64,000 bases of DNA from Marinimicrobium sp038419845. Lineage in GTDB: Bacteria > Pseudomonadota > Gammaproteobacteria > Pseudomonadales > Cellvibrionaceae. The notes under the pieces are model-generated. The model saw only the letters and a list, made by a program, of their open reading frames with translations, ran no database searches and had not been told where the DNA came from. The DNA lies in contig NZ_JBCAQT010000002.1 in assembly GCF_038419845.1 (NCBI RefSeq), positions 62,001-126,000 on the forward strand, given 5' to 3'. Positions 53,854 through 61,487 of the stretch are shown one piece after another; position 1 is the first letter of the stretch; every line of letters begins with the position of its first letter. The position numbers and the translations under genes are program-made.

Positions 53854-54492
53854 TCAGAGCTCGTCGGCGCGGATCTGCTCGACCAGGTAATCGACCACCC
53901 GCAGCATGTTGCTGTGGCTGCCGGTCATACGCGAGCTGACCCGGTACTGACCGTCCACCACCATTTCGGGCGTGCCGGTGATCTTGTAGCCACGCACCTT
54001 CGAGTCGGCCTGGCGCACCTGGCTGGTCACGCCAAAGGAGTTGAAGGTCTTGAGCGCCTTTTCCTTGTCAGCGCCGTAGCTGGCGAGGAAATCGGCCCAC
54101 TGCTCGGCGCTGCGGAACTGCTTGCCTTCCTGATGCAGCGCGGTGAACACCGGCATGTGCACTTCGTCCAGCAGGTTCAGCGCCTTGGCGGTGTAGAAGC
54201 CGCGGGCGTAGACTTCCATGGCGTTGTTCCACATGGCGGGCACCTGCACCACTTCCACATCGTCCTTCTGCTCTTTTTTCCAGGCGCGAATCAGCGGCTC
54301 GAAGTTGAAGCAGTGGCCGCAGGTATAGGCAAACACCTCCACCACCTCGATTTTATCGGGAGCGCTGGTGGGCACGGGCTCGGCCAGCTTTTCGTAGTGT
54401 TCCCCTTCCTCAAAACTCTGGCTCGGGGCCTCTTCCTGGGCCACTGAGGCCAGTGACAGACTCAGAGCGAGGGCTCCTAACAAAATGCGCAT
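53854..54492 (-). CDS. dsbA: Thiol:disulfide interchange protein DsbA
   Basis: The 212-residue periplasmic oxidoreductase introduces disulfides into exported proteins. The signal peptide ends near ASVAQEE. The active site is CGHC (C58-C61) in VFAYTCGHCFNFEP, and the cis-proline loop TGTPEMVV follows in the second thioredoxin half. The CGHC dipeptide differs from the CPHC of E. coli DsbA but occurs in many gammaproteobacterial DsbA proteins. It ends at a strong terminator. Its neighbour upstream is cytochrome c4, a common gammaproteobacterial pairing. Confidence 0.95.
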   Translation of the reverse strand: MRILLGALALSLSLASVAQEEAPSQSFEEGEHYEKLAEPVPTSAPDKIEVVEVFAYTCGHCFNFEPLIRAWKKEQKDDVEVVQVPAMWNNAMEVYARGFYTAKALNLLDEVHMPVFTALHQEGKQFRSAEQWADFLASYGADKEKALKTFNSFGVTSQVRQADSKVRGYKITGTPEMVVDGQYRVSSRMTGSHSNMLRVVDYLVEQIRADEL

Positions 54493-54612
54493 AGCGTTCT
54501 CCAGTTATTCGCGGTTATTCGATAAACGGTTGAGTGACTAAGAGCCACTCGGGAGCCGGTTAGTTCCTGCGGCCGCTGAGACTACCACCGTGCTGTCATT
54601 AGAAACCAGCGA

Positions 54613-55299
54613 TCAGTTATCAGTCAGGCCCCCGATGTAATTGGCCACGGCTTCGATTTCGGCATCGCTCAGATGCTTGGCCGACAGGCGCATGGTCATC
54701 TGCTCGCCATCATTGGTCCGGTCGCCGGCGCGGAAAGCACGCAGCTGAGAGGCAATGTACTCGGGATACTGCCCGCCCAGTCGGGGGTAACCGGCCGGCT
54801 CATTGCCTCCGCCGGCGGGCCCATGACAGGCGGCACAGGCGGGAACGCCGGTTTCGATGTCGCCAGCCCGGTAGATTTTTTCGCCCAAAGCCAGAGCATC
54901 GACTTTCTCCCCGGAGTTGACCTGCACCTGCAGCTCGCTCGCACCAGTCAACTGGAGGGTCTGCTCGTCGTAATAAGCGGCGATATCCTGCAGATCCTGG
55001 TCGCTGAGGTTGCGCAGCATGCCGGTCATCTGCGGCACGGCGCGTCCGGTGCTGGCCTTGGCATCGCCCTCGGCCTGGTCCCAGGCCTGGATATCCCGCA
55101 GCTGCTTGAGCAGGTAGGGCTCACCCAGGTCGGCAATTTTGGGGAAGCTCGGCGCCGGGCTGTTGCCATCGCTGCCGTGACAGGCGGCACACATGCTCAC
55201 CTTGTCGGCACCCGCTTCGGGATCGCCTGCGGCGCCGGCGGTAGGAATCAACACCAGCGCGCCGAGCGCCAGAAGCAAATGCTGTACTGAATATTTCAT
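54613..55299 (-). CDS. Cytochrome c4 (dihaem)
   Basis: A 228-residue periplasmic electron carrier with a signal peptide ending near TAGAAG and two CxxCH haem sites: CAACH at 37-41 and a second CAACH near 153-157. The repeat of a short c-type domain with Met ligands (e.g. QMTGMLRNLSD and QMTMRLSAKHLSD) is typical of cytochrome c4. It passes electrons to terminal oxidases. The gene is divergent from engB and lies upstream of dsbA. The length is as expected for the family. Confidence 0.95.
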   Translation of the reverse strand: MKYSVQHLLLALGALVLIPTAGAAGDPEAGADKVSMCAACHGSDGNSPAPSFPKIADLGEPYLLKQLRDIQAWDQAEGDAKASTGRAVPQMTGMLRNLSDQDLQDIAAYYDEQTLQLTGASELQVQVNSGEKVDALALGEKIYRAGDIETGVPACAACHGPAGGGNEPAGYPRLGGQYPEYIASQLRAFRAGDRTNDGEQMTMRLSAKHLSDAEIEAVANYIGGLTDN

Positions 55300-55452
55300 T
55301 GGCTAACCTGTAAAATCGATTATTGTTTGGCCCGGGACGGATTCGGGCTACAATCTCCAGCGCCTGCGGTCCTCCGGGGCGCACGCTATGCGCCGGGAGC
55401 CCGTACAGGCACCGCGCATTATATGGGATAACACAGGCTTTTGCAGGGTTTT

Positions 55453-56094
55453 ATGACCACAGACATCAATTTTCGTGGCGCCAGTTTCGACCAGAGCGCC
55501 CCGAGCATTCGCGAGTGCCCGCCCGAAAGCGGGACCGAAGTGGCCTTTGCCGGGCGCTCCAATGCGGGCAAATCCAGCGCCATCAACGCGCTGACGCACA
55601 ACTCCAAGCTGGCCCGCACCAGTAAGACTCCGGGTCGCACCCAGCTGATCAACTTCTTTCGCCTGAGCGAGCACCAGCGCCTGGTGGACCTGCCCGGTTA
55701 CGGGTACGCCAAGGTGGGCCGGGAGATGAAGGAGCAGTGGCAGCGCAATCTGTCCGAGTACCTGCAGCAGCGCGAGTGCCTGCAGGGCATGGTGCTGATG
55801 ATGGATATTCGCCACCCCCTGCAGGAGTTCGACACCACCATGATCAACTGGGCGGTGGAGGTGGAGATGCCGGTGCACATCCTGCTGACCAAGGCGGACA
55901 AGCTCAAGCGCGGCCCCGCCACCAACACCCTGATGGCGGTGCGCAAGCAGATGCAGGAGGCCGGCGTGGACGATCTGGTCACGGCCCAGTGTTTTTCGTC
56001 GCTCAAGCGCACAGGGGTGGATGAATTGAAGGCGAAGTTGACTGAGTGGTTGACGTTGGAGCCGGAAGAGCCGGAGGCGGCTGAAGCCGAATAG
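55453..56094 (+). CDS. engB: Ribosome biogenesis GTPase EngB (YihA/YsxC)
   Basis: From ATG 55453 the protein has 213 residues. The GTPase motifs are in order: G1 GRSNAGKSS (34-42), the G2 Thr in SKTPGRTQ, G3 DLPGYGYA and G4 TKADKL. EngB helps large-subunit ribosome assembly. Position next to polA, in convergent orientation, is the classic gammaproteobacterial arrangement. A TTG at 55441 could extend it by four codons but the ATG has the better ribosome site (GCAGGG). Confidence 0.96.
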   Translation: MTTDINFRGASFDQSAPSIRECPPESGTEVAFAGRSNAGKSSAINALTHNSKLARTSKTPGRTQLINFFRLSEHQRLVDLPGYGYAKVGREMKEQWQRNLSEYLQQRECLQGMVLMMDIRHPLQEFDTTMINWAVEVEMPVHILLTKADKLKRGPATNTLMAVRKQMQEAGVDDLVTAQCFSSLKRTGVDELKAKLTEWLTLEPEEPEAAEAE

Positions 56095-56097
56095 GCA

Positions 56098-56128
56098 TAA
56101 AAAAACCGGTGGTCAAGATGACCACCGG
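56098..56128 (-). terminator. Rho-independent terminator of the candidate small RNA
   Basis: A 10-bp perfect stem, CCGGTGGTCA (56106-56115) with TGACCACCGG (56119-56128), and a three-base loop. Seven A on the plus strand (56099-56105) give a T run in the minus direction. It is 176 bases beyond the polA terminator, so it serves a separate transcript. Confidence 0.88.
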
Positions 56129-56196
56129 GTTCAAGTACTGACACCCTTGGGGTGGCGTCAGTTAACGGAGGAAAGACTGCAATATGAACACGTCTT
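56099..56196 (-). ncRNA. Candidate small RNA in the Spot 42 / ErsA position (between polA and engB)
   Basis: The minus strand between the polA terminator and engB carries an independent unit of about 98 bases: an RpoE/AlgU-type promoter (56203-56229), a predicted start near 56196, an unpaired pyrimidine tract TCTTTCCTCC (opposite 56167-56176), a middle hairpin with CTGAC and GTCAG arms, and a strong terminator (stem 56106-56128, seven T). The gene order and strand match spf (Spot 42) in enterobacteria and ersA in Pseudomonas. The tract is complementary to Shine-Dalgarno sequences. Transcription is not shown by sequence alone. Confidence 0.65.
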
Positions 56197-56202
56197 GCTC
56201 AC

Positions 56203-56229
56203 TCTGACGCAACCCCGCTCACTAAGTTC
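56203..56229 (-). promoter_or_regulatory. RpoE/AlgU-type promoter
   Basis: The minus strand reads GAACTT (56224-56229), a 16-base spacer, then TCAGA (56203-56207). The envelope-stress sigma consensus is GAACTT-N16/17-TCnnA. The -35 element is perfect. It would start transcription near 56196, into the candidate small RNA. In Pseudomonas, ErsA depends on AlgU, which agrees with this layout. Confidence 0.6.
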
Positions 56230-56303
56230 CACTTCTTTGCCCTTTCCGGCACTATTTTGTGTTTAGTTTTGTAAACCTCGAGAACCGCGCCCGAATGACG
56301 GGC

Positions 56304-56329
56304 AAAAAAAACCCGGCCAATGGCCGGGG
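56304..56329 (-). terminator. Rho-independent terminator of polA
   Basis: The stem CCCGGCC (56312-56318) with GGCCGGG (56322-56328) and loop AAT is preceded on the plus strand by eight A (56304-56311), which form the T run in the minus direction. It lies about 115 bases after the polA stop. Confidence 0.85.
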
Positions 56330-56390
56330 TAGCTGAGTTACATCGGGTAGCCTAGGTGGCGCGTGGCGCCACAAGTTAGGGGAGTTGCAC

Positions 56391-56456
56391 ATGAAACACC
56401 TTACATACCTACTCCGACCCGACGATTTCGAAGAAGTTCACTCTCAGTGGGCCTGA
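56391..56456 (+). CDS. Possible 21-residue small protein (tentative)
   Basis: ATG 56391 is preceded at good spacing by GGGGAG, and the frame runs 21 codons to TGA 56454-56456 (MKHLTYLLRPDDFEEVHSQWA), overlapping the 3' end of polA on the other strand. A perfect 7-bp hairpin (GTGGCGC 56356-56362, GCGCCAC 56366-56372) lies just upstream. I do not recognise the peptide. It could be chance; it is listed because the ribosome site is better than most random cases. Confidence 0.25.
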   Translation: MKHLTYLLRPDDFEEVHSQWA

Positions 56457-59194
56457 TCCCAATTTTCGCCCACACCGGCCTCCACCAGTAGCGGTACCTT
56501 GAGCGATTCGGCCCGGGACATGCGCTCGATGACGCCTTCCTGGACCGCCTTCAGCTGATCTTCGGCCACTTCCAGCACCAGCTCATCGTGCACCTGCATC
56601 ATGATGCGCGCATCCAGCTTTTCCGCCAGTAGCCAGCGATCCACCTCGATCATGGCGGTTTTGATGATGTCCGCCGCCGTGCCCTGCATGGGCGCATTGA
56701 TCGCGGTGCGCTCGGCGCCCTGTCGCAGGTTGCCGTTGCGCGCGTTGATCTCGGGCAGATAGAGGCGCCGGCCCCGGAGGGTTTCCACATAGCCCTTGTC
56801 GTGGGCATGGGCGCGTATATTGTCCATGTAGCGCTGCACGCCGGGGTAGCGCTCGAAGTAGCGGTCGATGTATTCCTGGGCTTCCTGGCGGCCCACATGC
56901 AGCTGCTTGGCCAGGCCGAAGGCAGACATGCCGTAAATCAGGCCGAAGTTGATCGCCTTGGCCCGGCGGCGCATTTCCGGGCTGACGTCATCCAGCGCCA
57001 CCCCGAATACCTCGGCGGCGGTGGCCTTGTGCACGTCCAGGTTGTGTTCGAAGGCGCGCAGCAGGCCGGCGTCTTCCGACAGGTGCGCCATGATGCGCAG
57101 CTCGATCTGGGAATAGTCGGCCGCCACCACCTTGTAACCCTCGGGCGCGATAAACGCCTGGCGGATGCGCCGCCCCTCTTCGGTACGGATGGGAATGTTC
57201 TGCAGGTTCGGGTCCGAGGAAGACAGGCGCCCGGTGGCGGTCACCGCCTGATGATAGGAGGTGTGAATGCGACCGGTGGCCGGGTTGATCATCTGGGGCA
57301 ACTTGTCGGTGTAGGTGCTTTTGAGCTTGCTCAGGCCCCGGTACTCCATGAGCAGCTTGGGCAGCGGGTAATCCAGCGCCAGCTCCTGCAATACCTCTTC
57401 GGAGGTGGAGGGCGCGCCTTTGGGGGTTTTCTTCACCACCGGCAGCTGCTGCTCCTCGAACAGGATCTCGCCCAGCTGCTTGGGGGAGCCCAGGTTGAAG
57501 GCGCGCCCGGCAATCTCGTGCGCCTCCTGCTCCAGTTGCGCCAGCCGCGTCCCCAGCTCCTGGCTGTGCTCGCCCAGACGCTTGGCGTCCACCAGGGCGC
57601 CGTTGCGCTCGATGTTGGCGAGCACCGGCACCAAGGGCATCTCCAGGTCAGTGAACACTTGCTTCAGTGACTGGGTGGCGGACAGCTCCGGCCAGAAGTG
57701 GCGGTGCAGGCGCAGGGTAATGTCGGCGTCTTCGGCCGCGTAGGGGGCGGCCTGCTCGACCGCGATCTGGTTGAAGCGCAACTGTTTGGCGCCCTTGCCC
57801 GCAATCTCTTCGAAGGAGGTGCAGCGGTGGTCCAGGTACTTCAGCGCCAGAGTGTCCATATCGTGCCGGTTCGCGGTGGAGTTGAGCACGTAGGATTCGA
57901 GCATGGTGTCGTAGGCGATGCCCTGCAGATCGATGCCGTGGTTGCGCAGCACATTGCGATCGTACTTGAGATTCTGGCCCACCTTGGCCTGTTTCGGGTC
58001 TTCGAGCAGGGGCTTCATCTGCGCCAGCACCTCGTCCCGGTCCAGCTGTTCGGGCGCACCCATGTAGTCGTGACCCAGCGGGACATAGGCCGCCTGCCCC
58101 GGCTCCACTGCAAAGGACAGGCCCACGATCTGGGCCTCCATGGCATGCAGACTGGTGGTTTCGGTATCGAAGGCGAAGAGCTCGGACTGTTTCAGCTGTT
58201 TGAGCCAGTGCTCCAGCCGCTTCTGATCGGTTACGGTCTCGTAGTCGGTATCCACCACCACGGCGGGCGCCTGATCGCTGCCGGGGTTGGCATCAGTGGC
58301 GGCAGCCGGGTCGACTCCCTTCTCTTCCAGCTCGGCCGCCCAGGTTTTGAACTCCAGCTCCCGGAACAGGGCCAGCAGCTGCTCGTTGTCCGGCTCCCCG
58401 ACCTTGATGTCCTCCGGCCGCAGGTCCAGCTCCACGTCGGTTTTGATGGTGGCCAGCTCCCGGGAGAGGTAGGCCTGGTCGCGGTGCTCTTCGAGCTTTT
58501 CGGGCATTTTCCTGGCACCGCGAAAGCCCAGCTCGCGCACGGCTTCCAGGTCGGCGTAGATGGTATCCAGGCCGCCCAGCCCCTCGATCAGCGCCCGGGC
58601 GGTTTTCTCCCCCACCCCGGGCACGCCGGGAATATTGTCCGACTTGTCGCCCATCAGGGCCAGGTAGTCGATCATCAGCGGCGGGGCAAAGCCGTACTTC
58701 TCGCGCACGCCGGCCTCGTCCAGATAGGTCCCGTTCATGGTATTGACCAGCGAGATGTGGTCGTTCACCAGCTGGGCCATGTCCTTGTCGCCGGTGGACA
58801 CCACCATGGAGCGCCCTTTCTCCGAGGCCTGCCGCGCCAGGGTGCCGATGACATCGTCCGCTTCCACGCCGTCGATCACCAGCAGCGGCAACCCCATGGC
58901 GCGCACGATCTCCTTGATGGGTTCGACCTGCGGGCGCAGGTCGTCGGGCATGGGCGGGCGCTGGGATTTGTACTCGGCGAACAGCTCGTCGCGGAAGGTT
59001 TTGCCCTTGGCATCGAAGATAACGGCCACAGGACTGTTCGGATAGTCCTTGAGCAGCCGGCGCAACATGCTGATGACGCCCTTGACCGCCCCCGTGGGTT
59101 CGCCCCGGGCATTATTGAGGGGCGGCAGGGCGTGATAGGCGCGGTAGAGGTAGGAGGAGCCGTCGACCAAAACCAGCGGAGGTGTCTGCGTCAT
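56444..59194 (-). CDS. polA: DNA polymerase I
   Basis: From ATG 59194 the protein has 916 residues, normal for PolA. The 5'-3' nuclease domain (1 to about 300) starts LVLVDGSSYLYRAYHALPPL. The 3'-5' proofreading domain has FAFDTETTSL near residue 343 with its Asp and Glu, so proofreading should be active. The polymerase domain holds motif A VAADYSQIELRIMAHLS (about 695) and motif C QVHDELVLEV (about 868). It repairs gaps and replaces RNA primers. An AAGAGA sequence precedes the start; a terminator follows at 56304. Confidence 0.98.
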   Translation of the reverse strand: MTQTPPLVLVDGSSYLYRAYHALPPLNNARGEPTGAVKGVISMLRRLLKDYPNSPVAVIFDAKGKTFRDELFAEYKSQRPPMPDDLRPQVEPIKEIVRAMGLPLLVIDGVEADDVIGTLARQASEKGRSMVVSTGDKDMAQLVNDHISLVNTMNGTYLDEAGVREKYGFAPPLMIDYLALMGDKSDNIPGVPGVGEKTARALIEGLGGLDTIYADLEAVRELGFRGARKMPEKLEEHRDQAYLSRELATIKTDVELDLRPEDIKVGEPDNEQLLALFRELEFKTWAAELEEKGVDPAAATDANPGSDQAPAVVVDTDYETVTDQKRLEHWLKQLKQSELFAFDTETTSLHAMEAQIVGLSFAVEPGQAAYVPLGHDYMGAPEQLDRDEVLAQMKPLLEDPKQAKVGQNLKYDRNVLRNHGIDLQGIAYDTMLESYVLNSTANRHDMDTLALKYLDHRCTSFEEIAGKGAKQLRFNQIAVEQAAPYAAEDADITLRLHRHFWPELSATQSLKQVFTDLEMPLVPVLANIERNGALVDAKRLGEHSQELGTRLAQLEQEAHEIAGRAFNLGSPKQLGEILFEEQQLPVVKKTPKGAPSTSEEVLQELALDYPLPKLLMEYRGLSKLKSTYTDKLPQMINPATGRIHTSYHQAVTATGRLSSSDPNLQNIPIRTEEGRRIRQAFIAPEGYKVVAADYSQIELRIMAHLSEDAGLLRAFEHNLDVHKATAAEVFGVALDDVSPEMRRRAKAINFGLIYGMSAFGLAKQLHVGRQEAQEYIDRYFERYPGVQRYMDNIRAHAHDKGYVETLRGRRLYLPEINARNGNLRQGAERTAINAPMQGTAADIIKTAMIEVDRWLLAEKLDARIMMQVHDELVLEVAEDQLKAVQEGVIERMSRAESLKVPLLVEAGVGENWDQAH

Positions 59195-59547
59195 AGTATC
59201 TCTTATATAGAGGTTCGATGAAGTGAGCCGACAAGGATACCGTAAAACAGGCCGGTGATTCAGCCCGGGGTAACACCCCCGGCACCGGCTTCCCACCCTT
59301 TTGGGCCTCTCCCCGCACTTGTTACTGAGGTGTTACCCGCCAATTTTTCACGAAACACCTTCAATTCGGCTCCCAAGTATGCGGAATGGTTAACAAAACT
59401 CTCACATTTCCATCATCAACCTGAAATAGGACTGGACTAGAATAAAGATTGTGTTACTATAGGTAACACGAAGTAACGCAACACTCACTGACTGTTCGCC
59501 ACCAAGCCGGGCAGTCTCAACGGGGAAACCCCATGGAGGGCGAAACC
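59195..59547. other. Intergenic region between polA and a small periplasmic protein gene
   Basis: This 353-base divergent gap holds the polA promoter and, toward the right, a promoter with an overlapping palindrome (59451-59469). The sequence TGTTAC also occurs near 59321 and 59330, so the same binding protein might contact more than one site. No further gene is supported. Confidence 0.45.
59451..59469 (+). promoter_or_regulatory. Palindromic operator overlapping a likely -10 element
   Basis: GTGTTACTATAGGTAACAC is a perfect 7-bp inverted repeat around TATAG. A -35-like TGGACT (about 59433-59438) stands 16 bases before TACTAT, which is inside the palindrome, so a repressor bound here would block the promoter. 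It lies about 80 bases before the small periplasmic protein gene (59548). The regulator is unknown. Confidence 0.5.
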
Positions 59548-59826
59548 ATGAAGAAACTTGGTCTTATAGTCGCAACATTGATTTTTTCCGCGAGCGCACT
59601 GGCCGATGACGCCAACAATGACGTTCATCCGAGCATTACCGTCGCGGCCTCTCCGGCCGGCTCGGAAATGCTGTGGGAGCTGCCTGAGAAAACCGATGGC
59701 GAGCGCGAGAAACGCGCCCTGCAGGATCTGGAGTACCGCGCCAAGGTACTGAATGACAGGGTCGATACCGAACTGAACAGCCGGTTGGATGAGAAACTCA
59801 ACCAGCAGCTCAACGCGGACTTCTAA
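59548..59826 (+). CDS. Small periplasmic protein, unknown function
   Basis: A 92-residue product from ATG 59548 with a strong GGAGGG ribosome site. The signal peptide is MKKLGLIVATLIFSASALA. The mature protein is about 73 residues, with an acidic N-terminal part and a charged, heptad-like C-terminal helix (EREKRALQDLEYRAKVLNDRVDTELNSRL) that may form a coiled coil. No family is recognised. The gene stands alone between a palindromic operator and two terminators. A nearby start at 59533 lacks a proper signal peptide. Confidence 0.75.
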   Translation: MKKLGLIVATLIFSASALADDANNDVHPSITVAASPAGSEMLWELPEKTDGEREKRALQDLEYRAKVLNDRVDTELNSRLDEKLNQQLNADF

Positions 59827-59830
59827 ATCC

Positions 59831-59859
59831 CAACCCGCCCGAGCGGCGGGTGGGCTTTA
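59831..59859 (+). terminator. First terminator-like hairpin after the small periplasmic protein gene
   Basis: The stem ACCCGCC (59833-59839) with GGCGGGT (59845-59851) is followed by GGGCTTTATT, a weak T run. It lies seven bases after the stop codon. Confidence 0.6.
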
Positions 59860-59974
59860 TTCTGGCCGTTAATCTCTTACTCTCCTCGCTTGTCTCCCCG
59901 CCCGGGTCACCCCTGGCGGGGTTTTTTATTCTGGCCCCGGCGTTTTTATTCTGGCCCCTGGATTTTTTATTCAG
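59856..59974. repeat. Repeated TTTTTATTCTGGCC motif
   Basis: The motif TTTATTCTGGCC occurs at about 59856, 59925 and 59945, and a further partial copy (TTTTTTATTC) follows near 59963. Copies two and three are separated by only a few bases, so a short slipped duplication of a terminator T-tract is the simplest explanation. Confidence 0.6.
59896..59927 (+). terminator. Second Rho-independent terminator
   Basis: The stem CCCCGCC (59896-59902) with GGCGGGG (59915-59921) is followed by six T. Two hairpins in a row lie between the small gene and the convergent znuA. Confidence 0.75.
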
Positions 59975-59978
59975 AGTG

Positions 59979-60911
59979 TTACGAATCGGCCTGCAGACAC
60001 TCGAGCACGTTGTCGGCCAGGGTATCGAGTAGCCCCGGATAGTCGGTAACGGCTTCGGAGGCGCCCAGCAAATCCAGCTCACCCAGACGCAGGTCCAGCT
60101 CCTGTGCCAGATCGCGGGCGGCGCTCATATCGTAGTAGGGTTCGGTAAACAGGCAGGCGGCCCCGGCCAACCTCTGGCGCAACTCATAGAGGTGGCGGGC
60201 GCCCGGACGCCGCTCGGGGCTCTCGGTGACCGCGGTCAGCTGGTTGAGGCCATAGCGCTGCACAAAGTGGCCGTAGGCTTGGTGATACACCGCGAACCCA
60301 CGTCCGGCCACGGGCTCAAGCCGCGCTTCCAGGCTCCGATCCAGCTCGTCCAGTTCGCTGACCAGCGCCCCGGCGCGGTCACGGTAATAATCCGCATTGT
60401 CCGGATCCAGCGTTGCCAGCCGATCGGCCAGCACCCGGGCGACTTTGGCGCCGTTGCGCGGGTCCAGCCACAGGTGCGGGTCCCGGCCGTGATGGTGGTG
60501 GCCGTGGTCGTGCCCACCTGGCTCTTCCGGGTGTTGAGACTCTTCTGGATACCGGGGCCAATGCAGGTCGGGCAGAGCGGCCAGCGAGAGCTGGTTCTCG
60601 GGCGCCACGCGGGCCAGCGGCCGGCTCAGAAAGGTCTCCAGCTCCTCCCCCACCCAGAGCACCAGATCGGCGTTGTTCAGCCGCTGCATATCCGACACCT
60701 TGAGCGGGTAGTCGTGGGGCGAGGCATTGGGTTCGAGCAGCAGCGACACCTGCCCCCGTTCGCCCACCAGCTCCTGCGCCAACAGCTGCAGGGGTTTGAT
60801 GCTGGCCAGAACCTCCACCTCGGCGCGCGGGGCGAGCGCCCAGCCCAGCAGAACCGGCAGCAATAACAGGGGCGCGCAACGGCGGCGCCAGGGGCTAATC
60901 CGTGGGAACAT
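59979..60911 (-). CDS. znuA: Zinc ABC transporter substrate-binding protein ZnuA
   Basis: The 310-residue periplasmic protein captures zinc for the ZnuBC pump. The signal peptide ends near APRAEVEV. The His in NASPHDYPLK (about 66), the His-rich loop GGHDHGHHHHGRDPHLW (about 132-149), the YHQAYGHF His and the TEPYYD Asp are the usual metal and loop residues of ZnuA. It is divergent from zur-znuC-znuB, with a Zur-box-like site in the 84-base gap. Confidence 0.95.
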   Translation of the reverse strand: MFPRISPWRRRCAPLLLLPVLLGWALAPRAEVEVLASIKPLQLLAQELVGERGQVSLLLEPNASPHDYPLKVSDMQRLNNADLVLWVGEELETFLSRPLARVAPENQLSLAALPDLHWPRYPEESQHPEEPGGHDHGHHHHGRDPHLWLDPRNGAKVARVLADRLATLDPDNADYYRDRAGALVSELDELDRSLEARLEPVAGRGFAVYHQAYGHFVQRYGLNQLTAVTESPERRPGARHLYELRQRLAGAACLFTEPYYDMSAARDLAQELDLRLGELDLLGASEAVTDYPGLLDTLADNVLECLQADS

Positions 60912-60941
60912 GATGAAGTGGCTCTCGCGACCTGAAACAAT

Positions 60942-60965
60942 AAAGGTTATAGTGTAACATCTTTT
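60942..60965. promoter_or_regulatory. Zur-box-like operator
   Basis: The sequence around TTATAGTGTAACAT (60947-60960) has the two-fold layout of Zur boxes, with halves ATGTTA and TAACAT or TATAA around an AT-rich centre, as in GTTATANNATAAC. It sits midway between znuA and zur, where it can repress both directions when zinc is plentiful. Confidence 0.7.
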
Positions 60966-60995
60966 ATTCGCTTATCTATCTGCGGGGCCCAGTGC

Positions 60996-61487
60996 ATGAC
61001 CCAGACACCCATCGCTCTTCGCCGACACAATCACGGCCTCTGCGTGCGCAGTGCGCTGGCGTCGGCCCGTGCCCTGTGCGGCGAGCGCGGCGCGCGCCTG
61101 ACGCCGCTGCGCGCGCAGGTGCTGGAGCTGGTGTGGCAGAGCCACAAACCCCTGGGCGCCTACCAGCTGATGGACCGCCTGGCCGAGGCGTCCACCCGGC
61201 GGGTGGCGCCCCCGACCGTGTACCGGGCGCTGGATTTTCTGCTCGAACAGGGGCTGATTCACCGGATCAACGGGCTCAATGCCTACGTGGGCTGCCCCAG
61301 CCCCGAACACCGCCACCCCAATCACTTTCTGTTGTGCCGGGCCTGTGGCGTCGCCGTGGAGCTGGAGAGCGAAGCGCTCACTCAGACCATCCAGCAGAAC
61401 ACGAAGGACGCCGGCTTCTTGTTGGAACACCATTCGCTGGAAGTCACCGGCCTGTGCCCCGACTGCCGGAGCAGCGCCCATGACTGA
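60996..61487 (+). CDS. zur: Zinc uptake regulator Zur (Fur family)
   Basis: A 163-residue repressor that binds DNA when loaded with zinc. The N-terminal winged-helix part includes RGARLTPLRAQVLELVWQSHKPLGAYQLMD and VAPPTVYRALDFLLEQGLIH. The C-terminal part holds the Cys pairs CRAC and CPDC and the His-rich EHRHPNHFLLC. It is Zur rather than Fur by location and by the RLTPLR-QVLELVW start. It overlaps znuC by eight bases, so it is co-transcribed with the pump it regulates. Confidence 0.95.
   Translation: MTQTPIALRRHNHGLCVRSALASARALCGERGARLTPLRAQVLELVWQSHKPLGAYQLMDRLAEASTRRVAPPTVYRALDFLLEQGLIHRINGLNAYVGCPSPEHRHPNHFLLCRACGVAVELESEALTQTIQQNTKDAGFLLEHHSLEVTGLCPDCRSSAHD

Noticed and set aside
56184..56207. 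Plus-strand GGAGGAAAG followed by ATG in the polA-engB gap, as a small gene start
   Set aside because: The frame stops after seven codons; the purine tract is better explained as the complement of the small RNA pyrimidine tract.
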